NCBI GenBank assembly: GCA_008933995.1
Contig: WARS01000645.1
Span: forward strand, 1-64,000
DNA length: 64,000 nucleotides
Direction of reading: 5' to 3'
Origin: Datnioides undecimradiatus
Taxonomy: Eukaryota; Chordata; Actinopteri; Lobotiformes; Datnioididae
Shown here in pieces: positions 14,251 to 25,391 of the stretch. The position numbers and the translations under genes were made by a program. Numbering within the stretch: the first letter of the stretch is position 1; every line of letters starts with the position of its first letter. The notes beneath the pieces were generated by a model. It did not search any database, was not told where the DNA came from, and saw nothing but the letters and a program-made list of their open reading frames with translations.

Positions 14251-14301
14251 AGATCTCTGTAGCACATGCTTTAGTAACTAAAGCATGTGCTACAGAGATC
14301 T
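14251..14301. repeat. Perfect palindrome, 25-bp arms
   Basis: The arm at 14251-14275 (beginning AGATCTCTGTAGCACATG) is repeated as its exact reverse complement at 14277-14301, separated by a single A. It could extrude as a cruciform. It may be the remnant of a foldback element or a template-switch product. Confidence 0.92.
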
Positions 14302-14522
14302 CTTGTGGTACCCAGAAATAAAGAGACAACCACGTGGTTCTCTTGCACCACCTATTGGCACATTGTCAAAAATGCACATCACATCCAGTGTTCACTCTTG
14401 AAGGGGCACACTGAGCTTCAGTAAGCATCTGAATAATCACCATTTTTTATCCTTGGATGACTATTGTTCTTTTTCGGGCTGTTTAATACATGACTTTTTG
14501 ACTACTACATGTGCTATTACCA

Positions 14523-14542
14523 CTAATAATAATAATAATAAT
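14523..14542. repeat. (TAA)n microsatellite
   Basis: Six to seven TAA triplets in a row. Confidence 0.85.
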
Positions 14543-15269
14543 CACCAGCCAGTGAGACTTTTTGGTAAAATTTATTTCGCAAGTGATTAAGTGGTACATG
14601 TTTCCAGGGATTGTCTTAACAATGATGTCTTCCACTGCCCCCACACCCGCCCCATCAACGACCAGGAGAGTAAATGAAAAGAAATTTTAGTTCTTTACTT
14701 TTCACACAAACTGTACAATATGTGAATATACTGTAGCACAAGGGATACAAATGTTCAACTAGAGTACCCTTGATTAGAACAAAACTTACTCCAACAAGTA
14801 TAGTCTCTTTGACGTCATACTTCCACTGTGGTTTTAATCAAAGATGTATCATCTCCAAAATCACATTCAGAGATTTTAAACAAACTTGCAGTATTGATTT
14901 GTTCTCGTTTTCTTTAAAAAGACCTTCCCGTGTGCTTCGATTCTCCAGCCCTGAACATGTCAACATTGTCATCTGCAGGTGCTGCTCCGGAGGAGCCAGC
15001 TTCAGGAGAGATATACATATCATGCTCCAAGACATATGAAGGCATTTCATACAATCAAATATATGGATTTAAAAACAGTCAGTGAAACTGGTGTTTTACA
15101 GAATATTTGCAGAAGCAATCACAGGGACTAAGGCAGATCAAATTATTGTAAAAGACTAGCTCAATTAAAAGAACAGCACTATGTGCAGCAAGACTTGTTT
15201 GAATGGCATGAATCATCTGAAAAAAAAGCACTGATCCATAAGTACCTCTCTTAGAGTGGTCTTTCCTGT

Positions 15270-15275
15270 TTTATT
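15270..15275 (-). terminator. Candidate poly(A) signal of the smarca2-like gene
   Basis: AATAAA on the minus strand, about 105 bp beyond the stop codon of the bromodomain gene. Confidence 0.5.
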
Positions 15276-15379
15276 TTCAAGGACCTGTCTTTTGCTCGAA
15301 AAGTGAAGAAACCGATGAAAAGAGATGTGACAGAGAATAGACATGAACCAGAATACAAAAAAAAGGAGGGCCCTTCAGT

Positions 15380-15902
15380 TCAACCTTCATCTTTTGTGGT
15401 GGTATCCTCTAGATCCTCGTCACTGTCTAAATCACTGTGGAGCCTCTTTGCCATGGTATTTCTGCTTCTCTCCTCCTTGTTCCCCTTCTTTAGCTGGACT
15501 GGTAATGGTTTCACTGGGTACAAAAAGAGGAAATGCTCCAGTAATTCAAAAGTTATTAAATGTAAGCACATTTAGCAAACAGCCATTTTAAAGACTATAA
15601 AGACTTTAAAGCTATTTTTTAAGCATTAAATGTTTGACCTCATTGTCTTTTTGCTTTCATTTGGCCACTTGTAAAAACACAGGACACCCGTCCTGATGTT
15701 TGTGTTTTCACTCTTACCTGCTGACGGTACAAATTGGTCTTCAGCTCCGCCGCCATTATCGCTGTGACTGGTGCTAACCGTCTCTTTCTGTTCCTCGTCT
15801 GTGACAATTCTCTGTCTCGCGCTCTCGAAAACAGACTTAATGACAATCGAATCCTCATAGATCTGCAGTTGTAAACAGAGATACATGTGAGACGCACACA
15901 CG

Positions 15903-15957
<55 letters not shown>

Positions 15958-18900
15958 CAGAGCATGTGTTCTCTACCAGGTCAAGATTCAAACCTATTTA
16001 TGTCTCCAATAATAAAATGGAGACTGTGAAAAACAATTTTGTTGCTTTAAAATGAAAGAAATCGTTAGGGTTCACCTGAGATCCCTCCAGGTTATAAGTC
16101 TGAGCATTGTGACACAGGAGGAAAATATCCTTTTCCAAATCCCCCACACTTCTGTACTTGTGATTACGCACACGTTCCTGTGAAGCAAAGGGTCAGTACC
16201 AAAGCCTCAGTGTGAGCATTGAAATAGATAATCAGCTATCAATCAAGTTTTTAAATGTCCAAGTGATCTCATCAAACAAAAAAAATAGATTCCCAAAGAC
16301 TACAAAACTACAAAGTAAGAGAGAGTCTCTAATAACTGAGCAGCCCATTTATAATAAACAGTAATATGCTTCTTTGTCTTCTTGCTGAGAGTCATGTGAG
16401 GGGATCAGTGTAACTCTTACGTCACCAGCGGGTTAGCTTAGCTTAGCATAAAGACTGTAAATGAGGGGAAACAGTTAGCTTGGCCCTGTCCAAAGGTTCA
16501 ACATCACCCACACCTTTAAAACTCACTTACTGAAATATTATTTATTATTGCTTTATCCATACAAATGATTAAATTACGGGTTTAAATTAGGTAATTGCGT
16601 GGCCTACCCACTGACTTCGTGAAGTCTCCATGGGTTGCCCCAAGGAAAGCTAAGTCTTTATCCCTGCTTCTGTGCTACTAATCTTAGCTAATCGCCTAAC
16701 CCACTCTAGCTACATGGTTGACGTACAGACATGAGAATAGTTCCAATCTGCTCATGTGAGTCACGTAAGGACAAGAGCAAAAAAGTGGATTTCACAAAAC
16801 TTTTAACTATTCCTTTAGCCTTTAAAACAATGTGTGTGGCATGCTTTTAAGTCATGTAAGATAAAGCAAGCCACTTTACAGATCATCGATTTACAGTAGA
16901 ATAATTTACAATACAGTAACTGCCTCAGTGTTTGAGGACATACATACATGACTCAAGACTAAAGTCACATTTTGTGTTGCTAACAGGCTTGTAAAATGAA
17001 GCCTTACCAGTGTTTGTGGCTAAATTTCGCCTAATTATGCAAGATGCTTCAAATGTTGCGTCACTTATTGTAAGGTGAATACCTAGCAACTCATACAAAG
17101 TACAAAATACATTTTTATCTAAATACAGTGAGTAGCTATAGTTGCTATCAAGTAGGACAGCTCTGTTAATTTTGAATAACTCATTGGTGATGTTGCTCCA
17201 ATGTATTGGCTTGCAAGCTGTTTGTGTGCGTCATATGTAATTTTTATCCACACTGTCAATTCATTAATATGCAGTCTTTTCTTGTGGTTATACTGACGTC
17301 TGACATTCTGTCTCCATAGGAGTAACTACAGCTTTTGGGATTATTTAACCTTTCAGCTGGCAGCGTCATCAGGACAAAATCTGAATTTGTCCTACACTTT
17401 GGTTTGTGACCATCTTACTGTTAAATGAAGCAGTCCATCAGTCTCAGCTGTACTTAGTCTATAGTGTTAATCAGGAATTGTTAGCATGCTTAACACTTAG
17501 ATCCTCTGCAAACACTATACCTGCTAAACATCAGCATGATAGAATTGCCATTGTGAACATGTTAGCAAACAGACATTAGCATCATGCTCAAACCACCCCT
17601 GTGCCAGAGCACCCTACAGCTTCAGAGAGGCACTTCTGCAGCTGAACCCTCTTGCAGTCTTGTTTCATACATTTACTGAGCACCTAGAGCTAAAATAAAA
17701 TATACAAGCCTAATGTGAAGTATTAAATGAGAAAGAACGTGTTCACTGACATCAACTACTTCATTTTTCAAATGCCTCAAGCAACAAAAAATGATTACTG
17801 AGTCAGTCTTCATTCAAGTCAAGTAAATCTTAAAACTTTAAATGTGGGAATCGCATCATTCACCTCTGATACAAGCAACACATTTTTCATTAGAAGTGGT
17901 GCAGTATCATTATACAAAGTCAGTATACAAAGTTAGGATTCACCTGTCATAAAATACCAATTTAGTAGTCAGCTGGCTCAGAGGATAACTTATATTTTTG
18001 AATGGTCTCTTATACGTTTGTGTCAAAACTCTTAAAATTTGTTGTTTGAGAGATTGTAGAGAGTCAATTTTACATATAGATGTTAAGTTGTATTAAACTC
18101 CGAAAAGGTACAGTGAATAAAATGAGTCTGAAAACTAAAAAGGGCAGAAAGAGACAAAGAACGTCTGAGCAACAACTGAATAAAGATATAAGAAACATAT
18201 CATATCAAGTAATTGGAAAAAGAAATTTGGAGCTTGGCATGAAATCTTTGCAAATTTAGATATGAACAGGTTTCTGGTGTTCATGGAGCAAAACTATTCT
18301 TTAAAGTTCACAATAAAAGTATAAGGTTAGTCTTGAGTTAGCCCTGATCGGGTTGGATCCTTAATATCAACTGAACATACTATGGACTAACAGATCACAG
18401 TTTAAACCTATAAAATCTAATTATTTAGTAGAGTGCATAAGGGCAAAAGAAAAACAAGTTCCCAAAATATGTATAGCCAAATGGCCAAAGTCCAGTTAAA
18501 TAATGATCTAATGATCATTTCTGGATGGGGAAACAAATTTTTAAGGTGGATAATGGGTCAAAACACTATTTCATCCGTCATACGAAGCATGGGGACATTA
18601 TATAAGTTTAAACCATTTAATTATTACTGTTTTGGGTGCAAAACTATTTTAAATATAAGCAATAGAGTGGCATCTGAATAACTTTATCTTGGCTCAAATA
18701 ATCAATATTAAAGGAAAGAAGAAATATCGCTATGTCAGGTGATTCAAAACATTGATCCGTAGTGTATTTTAAATGTAATACAAACTGTTGGTGTTTATTT
18801 TAAACTGTGTAGATACTCAGAAGATACATAAAATAAGGACTCGTCTCAAACTGAGTAATTTAAAGAAATAATGAATGAAAATTACATTAAAGTCTCAGTG

Positions 18901-21900
18901 ATAACTTTGGCTTCTTGTGTATATTTCAGACATATATTATCTCTTCTATAATTTCTTATCCTGAATTTACAAAGAGAGTTGTTTGGATATTCACCAGAGA
19001 CACTCATCTGTCTTTTAATATATTATGTATCTGTGGGAGCTCCATCTCCCTTTATCTGAGTTTCTTTCAGCAGATATCGTCGTTATGATAGCATTACAAT
19101 GATATCAGTGTGTGTGTGAGTTCTGAGGGTGTTCGGTGACACGTACCCTGATCCTTCTGAAGTCCACAGGCTTTCGAATCAGCTCGTAGTACTCAGGTAC
19201 CTCTTTCTTAGAGGGAAGCTGCACAAAGCCTTTACTGATCTGTCGACCCAACCTGAAAGCCAAAAGTGAAACATAATCTAATTTGATTGAGAAACATGTC
19301 AGAATATAATTGACGTTTATGGAGGATGAGAATGGCCAAGGTTGGTAATAATGTCTTTTGTGCTGGGATCATAAAATATCTTATTAGATAAATTTCAATT
19401 TTGTGGTGCTTTTCTTTTTTAAGGTTGTTATTTCAAGGTGATCCGATCACAATTATTAAACTTGTTTTCACACAATCACCAGTTAAATCTTATTTTTTCT
19501 AAATTATAAAGTTGCCATACTGCCATACTGATTTGTACGTTGATGTTAGCCTGGTAGAACTGATACAAACGACCAAGTGTCTTCATAATTTAGGTAACTA
19601 TTTGGGAAACTACTGAATTGTAATGTTGGAATAGCAGAATATGAAATTTTAGATAAATCCGACAGTATATGAATGTAAGCTTGAACTACAAAGTTAGCAG
19701 TCAAATCGGTTAATGCAAAACTTTTGAGACATGCAGCAAAAAGGCAGCGATAGGACTAGAAAAAAAATGTGTGCATATCCCCCGCACGAACAGACCCCAC
19801 CAATGCACAGAGACAAGAAGAAAAAGAAGAGACTGGATAAAATCAGCCAGAGGCTCACACAAACACACACGTGGCTAGTTCTTCTCTTGCTACAAAGTTT
19901 AGAGCTAATGTTGCACACACTGCAGCAGTCAAATTGCTGCAAACATCAATTTTTAAAAAAAAATTGATTGTATTGTTGTGTTGTTTCTCTTGTTCCGTGG
20001 GCGTGAGAGAAACACAATTTCTCTATGTCATGTATACATAGCAGAGCTGACAATAAAGCACTTGAACCTAGAAATGACACAGTAAAGCTTCAACTTCTGT
20101 GGGAGCATAAAAGTGCTTTTATTTATTTTATTATTAGGCTATAAATAAAAATAATAAAAAACAGACATTTATGAAACTACCTTCAATCTCTGCTGCACTT
20201 TGTGCTTATTGCTAGTTAACAAATGTAGGCTAACATGCTAATCTATGATGTTGTGCATTATCCATTTTGTTAGCATGCTGAAGCTTGCATGTAGCTCATA
20301 GCTCCCTTGAACCACCACAGTTGCAGCCAGTGCAAGCAAGTCTTTTTACAATATCTCAGACTATTGGCTAAAACCTTTCTAAATTGAACATTTTAATGTA
20401 GTTTTAATTAATTTCGGGATTAAAACATTATTTTGTTCAGTATTTTTGGGTAATGGAATAATGAATTCATGTTCATAAGGACTAGTTTGGTATCTACACA
20501 TAATGAGATGATTATGTTATTATTTTGTGTGAATAACAAGACTTGTTATATTAAAGCCATCAGGGTCTCTGCAAAAACAAAACTTTTTTTGTTTTAAATT
20601 AATGACGAACAAAAGTCGCATCATAGTGTCATGATACAGTCACACGTGATTGAGTGTCCTCACCCGTCCTTGTAGTTGATAACCATATCTACCAGCGTGC
20701 TCAGTGTTCTGGTGAGTTCAGGGGGATTTGGAGGCAATTTCTCAGCCGGTGGGCGTCCTCGCTTCCTTTTAACCTTCTCGCCAGTTTCCTGGCCGGCTTG
20801 CAGTTCTTTCTCCCCAGGATGGTCGCTTTTACGTTTCTTCAGAGTGATGTCCTCTTCCATCTCCTCCAGGGACCCGTTCTCTCCTGTCTCAGGCTACAGG
20901 AAGAGGGAGCAATGAGCTGGGACATTTAATGAACTCAAACAAACTTACAGAGGTAGAGGTTGGTGAATATAACAAAGTGGTAGAAAACATGTACTGTATA
21001 CATACTGTACACACAAAACATGTCACAATCATCATATATTGCCCAGTTCATACCTCAGCATACGAGGACAATAACAACTGAGAACAGGAGGAAGGACAAC
21101 TGTGATGGATTTCATTTCAAGTCTCCTCCTTTTCCCTTCATTTGAACTCTTCCTCGGATTTTCATGTGACAGATGGGAGGCTCAGAAACTGCTTCACATG
21201 CTATATGTTTTCAAACATTAATTTGCCACAAACACAGAAACATGAAGCACTTTAGACATCAAGCTATAAGTCTAAAACCCTCAAATTAAAGCACTCACAG
21301 GCTGCAGCTAATTAGCAGTACTGGCTGGAGTTTAAACATTCAGAATTACAGAGTATGGTTTTGTATTCAAATGAAAGGGGGGTTTATTTATTTATTACAA
21401 TAGCATCTGAATTTGCATGGACTGGAGCGACCCAACTGCTGTGCTGTCTCTGCAAATTTAGGGCAGATTATTTTATCTGGAGGCTTTGATGTCAGATGAT
21501 TATCGAGGGGAAGCAGAATTTTTTTTAAAAATGCACAATGAATGGGGATATATTTGAAGGAGCCATGTTGTGCCAAATCACAGAGTCTAAAAATGCTATT
21601 AATGCACTAAATATTAACCCACAATTCCCCAGTTCATGCACCAAATAGAAATATGATTTAGATGTACGGTGGTCGACAGGGATGCACACTGCATTCTGAG
21701 TTATTTTCACCCATCGCTCCCTTTCAAATATCTGCAGCAACCACTGTATTTTCCACAAAGGCAATTAGAGGCCAGAAACATGAGTATGCATGCAGCAAGA
21801 ACAGCTCCAGCAGCAGCAGCAGCCCGGCTGGAGAGAGGAGGGAGGAAATAGGGAAGGCATGCTGTCCAATCCCAACAGAATCTTGATGCATCAATCATAG

Positions 21901-22870
21901 AGACTCAAACAGTACACACACAAGCATTCAAATCATATAATAGAGCATGCGCCTGTGTAGATGTATTTCTCAAGGACAGAAATGAAAGCATGCTGAAATA
22001 TTGTTTTTTGCACAGACTGGTCAGATGAACAGAAACAGAATCGTGCAGTATTATTATTGAGAAACAATGCATCAAAAATAATGTTAATAACAATAAAATT
22101 AAAATCATACTGATAATAACAAACAATAAAAAAAACAACAAAAAAAACAAAAACGCATGCCTGCACTTCCGAACCAAAAGACATGGCAGATAAATGAGTT
22201 GGAGGAGACAACAACACTAGAGAGGTAACAATAGAAATCCTGCTCATCATCGCTCGGCTCAAATGTAGGCTTTGAAAGCCCCGCTACTCTCTCTAAGGGG
22301 GCTGCAATCGTTCCAGCGGAATACTGGAGGGATAGAGGGTAATCCTCAAAGATGTATAACGCAGCCGAGAGCCGCCTGATTGACTGTGCATGTGTGAGCG
22401 GAAGGGTGTCAGTGTGTGCATGTGATGCTCCATGCCTGTGCTATCTCCTAACAAGCCTGCCTCTTCCCTGACTAATCTGGCAAAGATTCCCTCTCATCTG
22501 TTACAACACACACCTACACACTCCCTCTCTCCCCCTGCTCTCACTCTCACACACACACACACACGCGCGCACACACACACTTACACAGACAGACACGAAT
22601 AAACTCACAGACACTCGCTCTCTCTTTCCCTGGCGCGCGCACATACACACATACATTCACACTCACACATGCACACACACACACACATTTTATCCATCTC
22701 TTCCTCTCTTCCCATGCGATGTAGCCTGGCTGAATCCTGAGCCTGAGAAGAAAGACATGGAGGAGGATATTTACCTGACTGCAATCTGCAGGCTGGCTAT
22801 CAGGATCGGCTGCAGCTGTGGGGGAGAGAATTAGCAAGCCAGCATAGCGGCGAGCTGCTAGTCTCTTCAT
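15380..22870 (-). CDS. smarca2: SMARCA2 (BRM) short form: bromodomain-only gene, 6 exons
   Basis: Exons in coding order are 22870-22775, 20893-20664, 19252-19147, 16177-16076, 15862-15718 and 15513-15380. All have GT-AG junctions and matching phases, giving 270 aa. Residues 1-32 come from a first exon unlike full-length BRM. From residue 38 the protein matches the BRM C-terminus: [16 protein letters not shown], then an AT-hook (KRGRPPAEK, about 76-84), then a bromodomain (about 95-200). The bromodomain retains the ZA loop ([13 protein letters not shown]), HNAQTYN with the acetyl-lysine-binding Asn at 173, and EGSQIYEDS. A short basic then acidic tail ends in DEG. There are no ATPase/helicase, HSA or QLQ domains, and the next gene upstream is kank1. 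It is expected to be a nuclear acetyl-histone reader without remodelling activity. Mammalian SMARCA2 also has short transcripts from an internal promoter; whether this first exon corresponds to theirs is inference. Confidence 0.88.
15894..15957. repeat. (CA)n microsatellite beside a splice acceptor
   Basis: About 25 pure CA units plus a short CG-interrupted end. On the transcribed minus strand it reads (TG)n. The pure tract ends about 44 bases before the acceptor of the fifth exon of the smarca2-like gene. Confidence 0.95.
16369..16560 (+). repeat. Dispersed repeat with TTAGCTTAGCTTAGCATAAAGACTG core
   Basis: The landmarks run 'cttgctgagag', then the TTAGCTTAGCATAAAGAC block, then 'acagttagcttggccctgtcc'. 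They occur in the same order as at 27.3 kb and 47.0 kb. It is a common non-coding teleost interspersed repeat lying in an intron of the smarca2-like gene. The family name is not certain. Confidence 0.6.
17468..17645 (-). repeat. Dispersed TTAGCATGCTAA-type repeat copy
   Basis: Contains TTAGCATGCTTAACAC, 'gctaaacatcagcat', 'aacatgttagcaaacagacattagcat' in sequence, then 'gctcaaaccacccctgtgcc'. This is the other orientation of the family seen at 10.7 and 46.1 kb. It is intronic and non-coding. Confidence 0.5.
19970..20070 (+). repeat. Possible retroelement 3' tail relic
   Basis: The sequence 'aacacaatttctctatgt...gacaataaagcacttga' resembles the conserved 3' end that many fish retroelement copies carry before a short terminal repeat. 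No reverse transcriptase fragment is seen next to it. This is a pattern-memory call only. Confidence 0.3.
20203..20335 (+). repeat. Dispersed TTAGCATGCTAA-type repeat, decayed copy
   Basis: Contains 'ggctaacatgctaatc', 'ttgttagcatgctga' and 'agctcatagctcccttgaaccaccac', landmarks shared with the 17.5 kb and 46.1 kb copies. It lies in an intron of the smarca2-like gene. Confidence 0.4.
22536..22690. repeat. CA/CG-rich alternating purine-pyrimidine tract
   Basis: Two CA-rich blocks, each containing a GCGCGC insert (near 22565 and 22634), lie just inside the first intron of the smarca2-like gene, 85-240 bp below its donor. Alternating CA/CG runs of this type can adopt Z-DNA. Confidence 0.85.
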
Positions 22871-23287
22871 CAGCTGATCACTCAGAAGCAGAGCCCAGAA
22901 GGGGGGAGAATAAAAGCGCTATGTTTTCATATACAAATCAATGGGCTGGGGGAAAATAGAAATGCCATACCCATCTCCTGTCTGCAGCTCTCCGAAGTCT
23001 TTTTCCTGACTCTGGAAGGCCCCGAGCTTGTCTCCCTCTGCATGTTTTTAATATCGACTGCTGCCAGACGTTTTTTTCCCTCTTCCTACCCTGCTGTTAA
23101 AGTTATCGGGTCCATTTTTTTTATTATTTTTTTCAAATTTGCATTGCATTTCAGCGGGAACGTGCCATTTAATTTCAACCGATGCAGTGATCATAGAAAC
23201 ATGAGTCCAGCCTGCAGCAATACGGGACATGCTTGGTTCATACGGTGCGAGCACATTTGTGCAAGCGCGTATCGCCACAGGGGCGGC

Positions 23288-23328
23288 GGGGGGGGGGGGT
23301 CACGTTCCCTCCAATATCCCCCCCCCCC
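23288..23328. repeat. G12 and C11 homopolymer pair
   Basis: Twelve G at 23288-23299 and eleven C at 23318-23328, separated by 18 bases. They are complementary and could form a G:C hairpin, and each run alone could contribute to quadruplex or i-motif folding. Confidence 0.9.
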
Positions 23329-25385
23329 AAATAATGACCAGACACGTCACCAGATCCTCCAAAGGCAGACCGAAATCTATTTGTTCCCCTCGGTGTCGAA
23401 CGTTTAACTCAATGCTGCTCACCGAGCTCCCCTGCTTCATGTTAGTCTACATGTCAACCAGCCACAGTGAACACAACAGCTGTGCGCGGCTCGAGCTGCC
23501 AAAGTTTTTAGACGTTTTGTAATCCCCCGCGCGCCGTGCACAGGACCCCGACTCTCAAGTTGATTACTGGCAATTTCTACACAAGTAAAACACAGTCTGC
23601 TTGGATGCTTCATTTCTGATGCATGTTTTTATAAAAACCACCAACTGTTCCGCTGTGAACTGGCCAGTTTATCGTTGTGTCGTTGTTTTGAAACGTGTGT
23701 GCGTGCATTGTCTCTGGTGCATGGTCCTAATTTCCGACATGTAGCAGACAGTAAAAGACAAATACATGGCGTTTGTTCGTCCTCACAAAACAAGATGGTT
23801 TGCGGGCTTTGAGCAAGGTGTTTGCGCGAATGGATACAGCGAGGACGCAGAATGACCGGTGAGATAATTGGATATAGCCAGATAGCTTCAGATTGCAAAC
23901 CGTACGCGAAGAGTCAGACCGATTCTGGTGCTGTGGAATACCTCAGAGTACACCAGCAGGGACAGCTTCATTTACAAAATCAGTAACGTTGCTGATTCTT
24001 GTTTTTATTTTAATATGTTGGTAGATATTTGGCAACCTTAAAAATAACTTAAGTTAGGCATGTTTGGGTATATCCCCACCCCCACAAGGCTCAAGATTTC
24101 GCCCTCGCTTTTCTGTGTGCAGCCCCAGAATTCCAGCAGGGTGATTAATGCATTAATATCAGATTACACTTAATTTCAGTGCCAAGACAGAAAGAAAAAA
24201 AAATATCTCTGCAATACTGAGCTGCTGAGCTGTAACAATTGCAGTAATAACATTTGACTTTTTTTTTCTAGTTTGGGCTTCAAACACATCTGGTTTCTGT
24301 GAATCAATGCGTTTTTTCCTCTCCCAACATGTGCAAAAGGCTGCCGGAGAACAGCACATAATGTCAGAACTCAAAACAAAGTAAATGAAGAATACACAAG
24401 AAAACAGGGCAGAGATAAAAGATTAAGCTGCATGTCCTTCAGATAAGGTTAAACTCATAATAACAGAACACTGCCCTTTTGTACAGTGCACAGAATTGTG
24501 CATCTGGGACTGCAATTCAGTGTCACCAGAGAGAAATCATTATGCACATGAGTTGACCAGGAGATCAACAACAATGCTTTCATGCCACGCAGTTGAGTCG
24601 ATCTTGTAGCAGCTAGTCAAGGCTGTTTTTCAGACTTTTACAGACTGTACATATGTCTTGATTGGTGCACAGAAATATGTAACATCACATTTTTTTGCAA
24701 CATGGCCCCACCCTCTTTAAACCAATGAGAGGAACAAAGACCTTAAATATAAACACAAAAACAATCTCATTAGAAAACAACTTCCCCTATGGCAGAAAAT
24801 ATTGTGTTGTGTATTGCAGCAATGCTGAAACTATCTGCATGAAAAAAAGGTGTTTTCAGGGCCCGTGGCAATACATCTGATCACGAAGAATGAGAGATCT
24901 TTTCTGCACTTAGCCAGAACTTACACTAATAACCCTTTCTCTCCTCTGTCTGCATGTCTTTTGAAAATGCCAAACTTAATTTACTTGTTGATAACACACT
25001 GAACAGAGATCAAGCAAATCTGTCAACTAAAACACTGAATGTTTCAATATCAATGTGATTTCAGCAACATCTTGTTTGATAAGATATAACTGCATGCTGT
25101 CATGAATTCTTTTATGATCACGTACTTTACATATCTGGTGATGTAAGAGCAGGGTTAGACTACACTGGTATTTACTGTAAAATTAAGGATTTTTTTAAAA
25201 AAGAATTTGCACTTACAGCATGATGGTGTGGCATTTTACAAAAGACATTGATTGGTCATTCTCCCTTTAATCACTGTGATACAAATGTTATAACTAGACT
25301 ATACTGTAATTTATCATGTTCTTTGTAATGTGTAATAAAGTCCAACTGAAATCATGTTTAGTCCTCTGTTTTCTACAACATGTCT

Positions 25386-25391
25386 TTTATT
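25386..25391 (-). terminator. Candidate distal poly(A) signal for kank1
   Basis: AATAAA on the minus strand, about 60 bp past a possible terminal coding exon (25481-25449) that has a good acceptor with pyrimidine-rich tract at about 25483-25500. It is only meaningful if that exon is used. Confidence 0.3.

Larger units (their letters stand above)
2898..15269. other. Gene-poor intergenic region between the NPFF receptor and smarca2-like genes
   Basis: About 12 kb of AT-rich DNA. Short open frames are scattered and none shows recognisable protein features or splice-consistent continuation. It contains the separately listed TCAT repeat, palindromes, AAT microsatellite and a dispersed-repeat copy. 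An AT-rich near-palindrome lies at about 5817-5847. The rest shows nothing I can name. Confidence 0.6.
22276..23545 (-). promoter_or_regulatory. Putative promoter region of the bromodomain-only gene
   Basis: This is the most CpG-rich stretch within several kb, for example CCGCGCGCCGTGC near 23526 and several CGs at 22350-22400 and 23240-23300. It surrounds the first coding exon (22775-22870). Just upstream of the start codon on the minus strand are TATA-like sequences (TTGTATATGAAAAC and TTTTATTC, about 22911-22940). An in-frame stop lies upstream of the ATG, which fits a true first exon. No transcript data were available. Confidence 0.45.

Noticed and set aside
15626-15991. Cys/Val-rich reading frames
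   Set aside because: They are translations of the CA/TG microsatellite fused to a real bromodomain exon; only 15862-15718 is coding.
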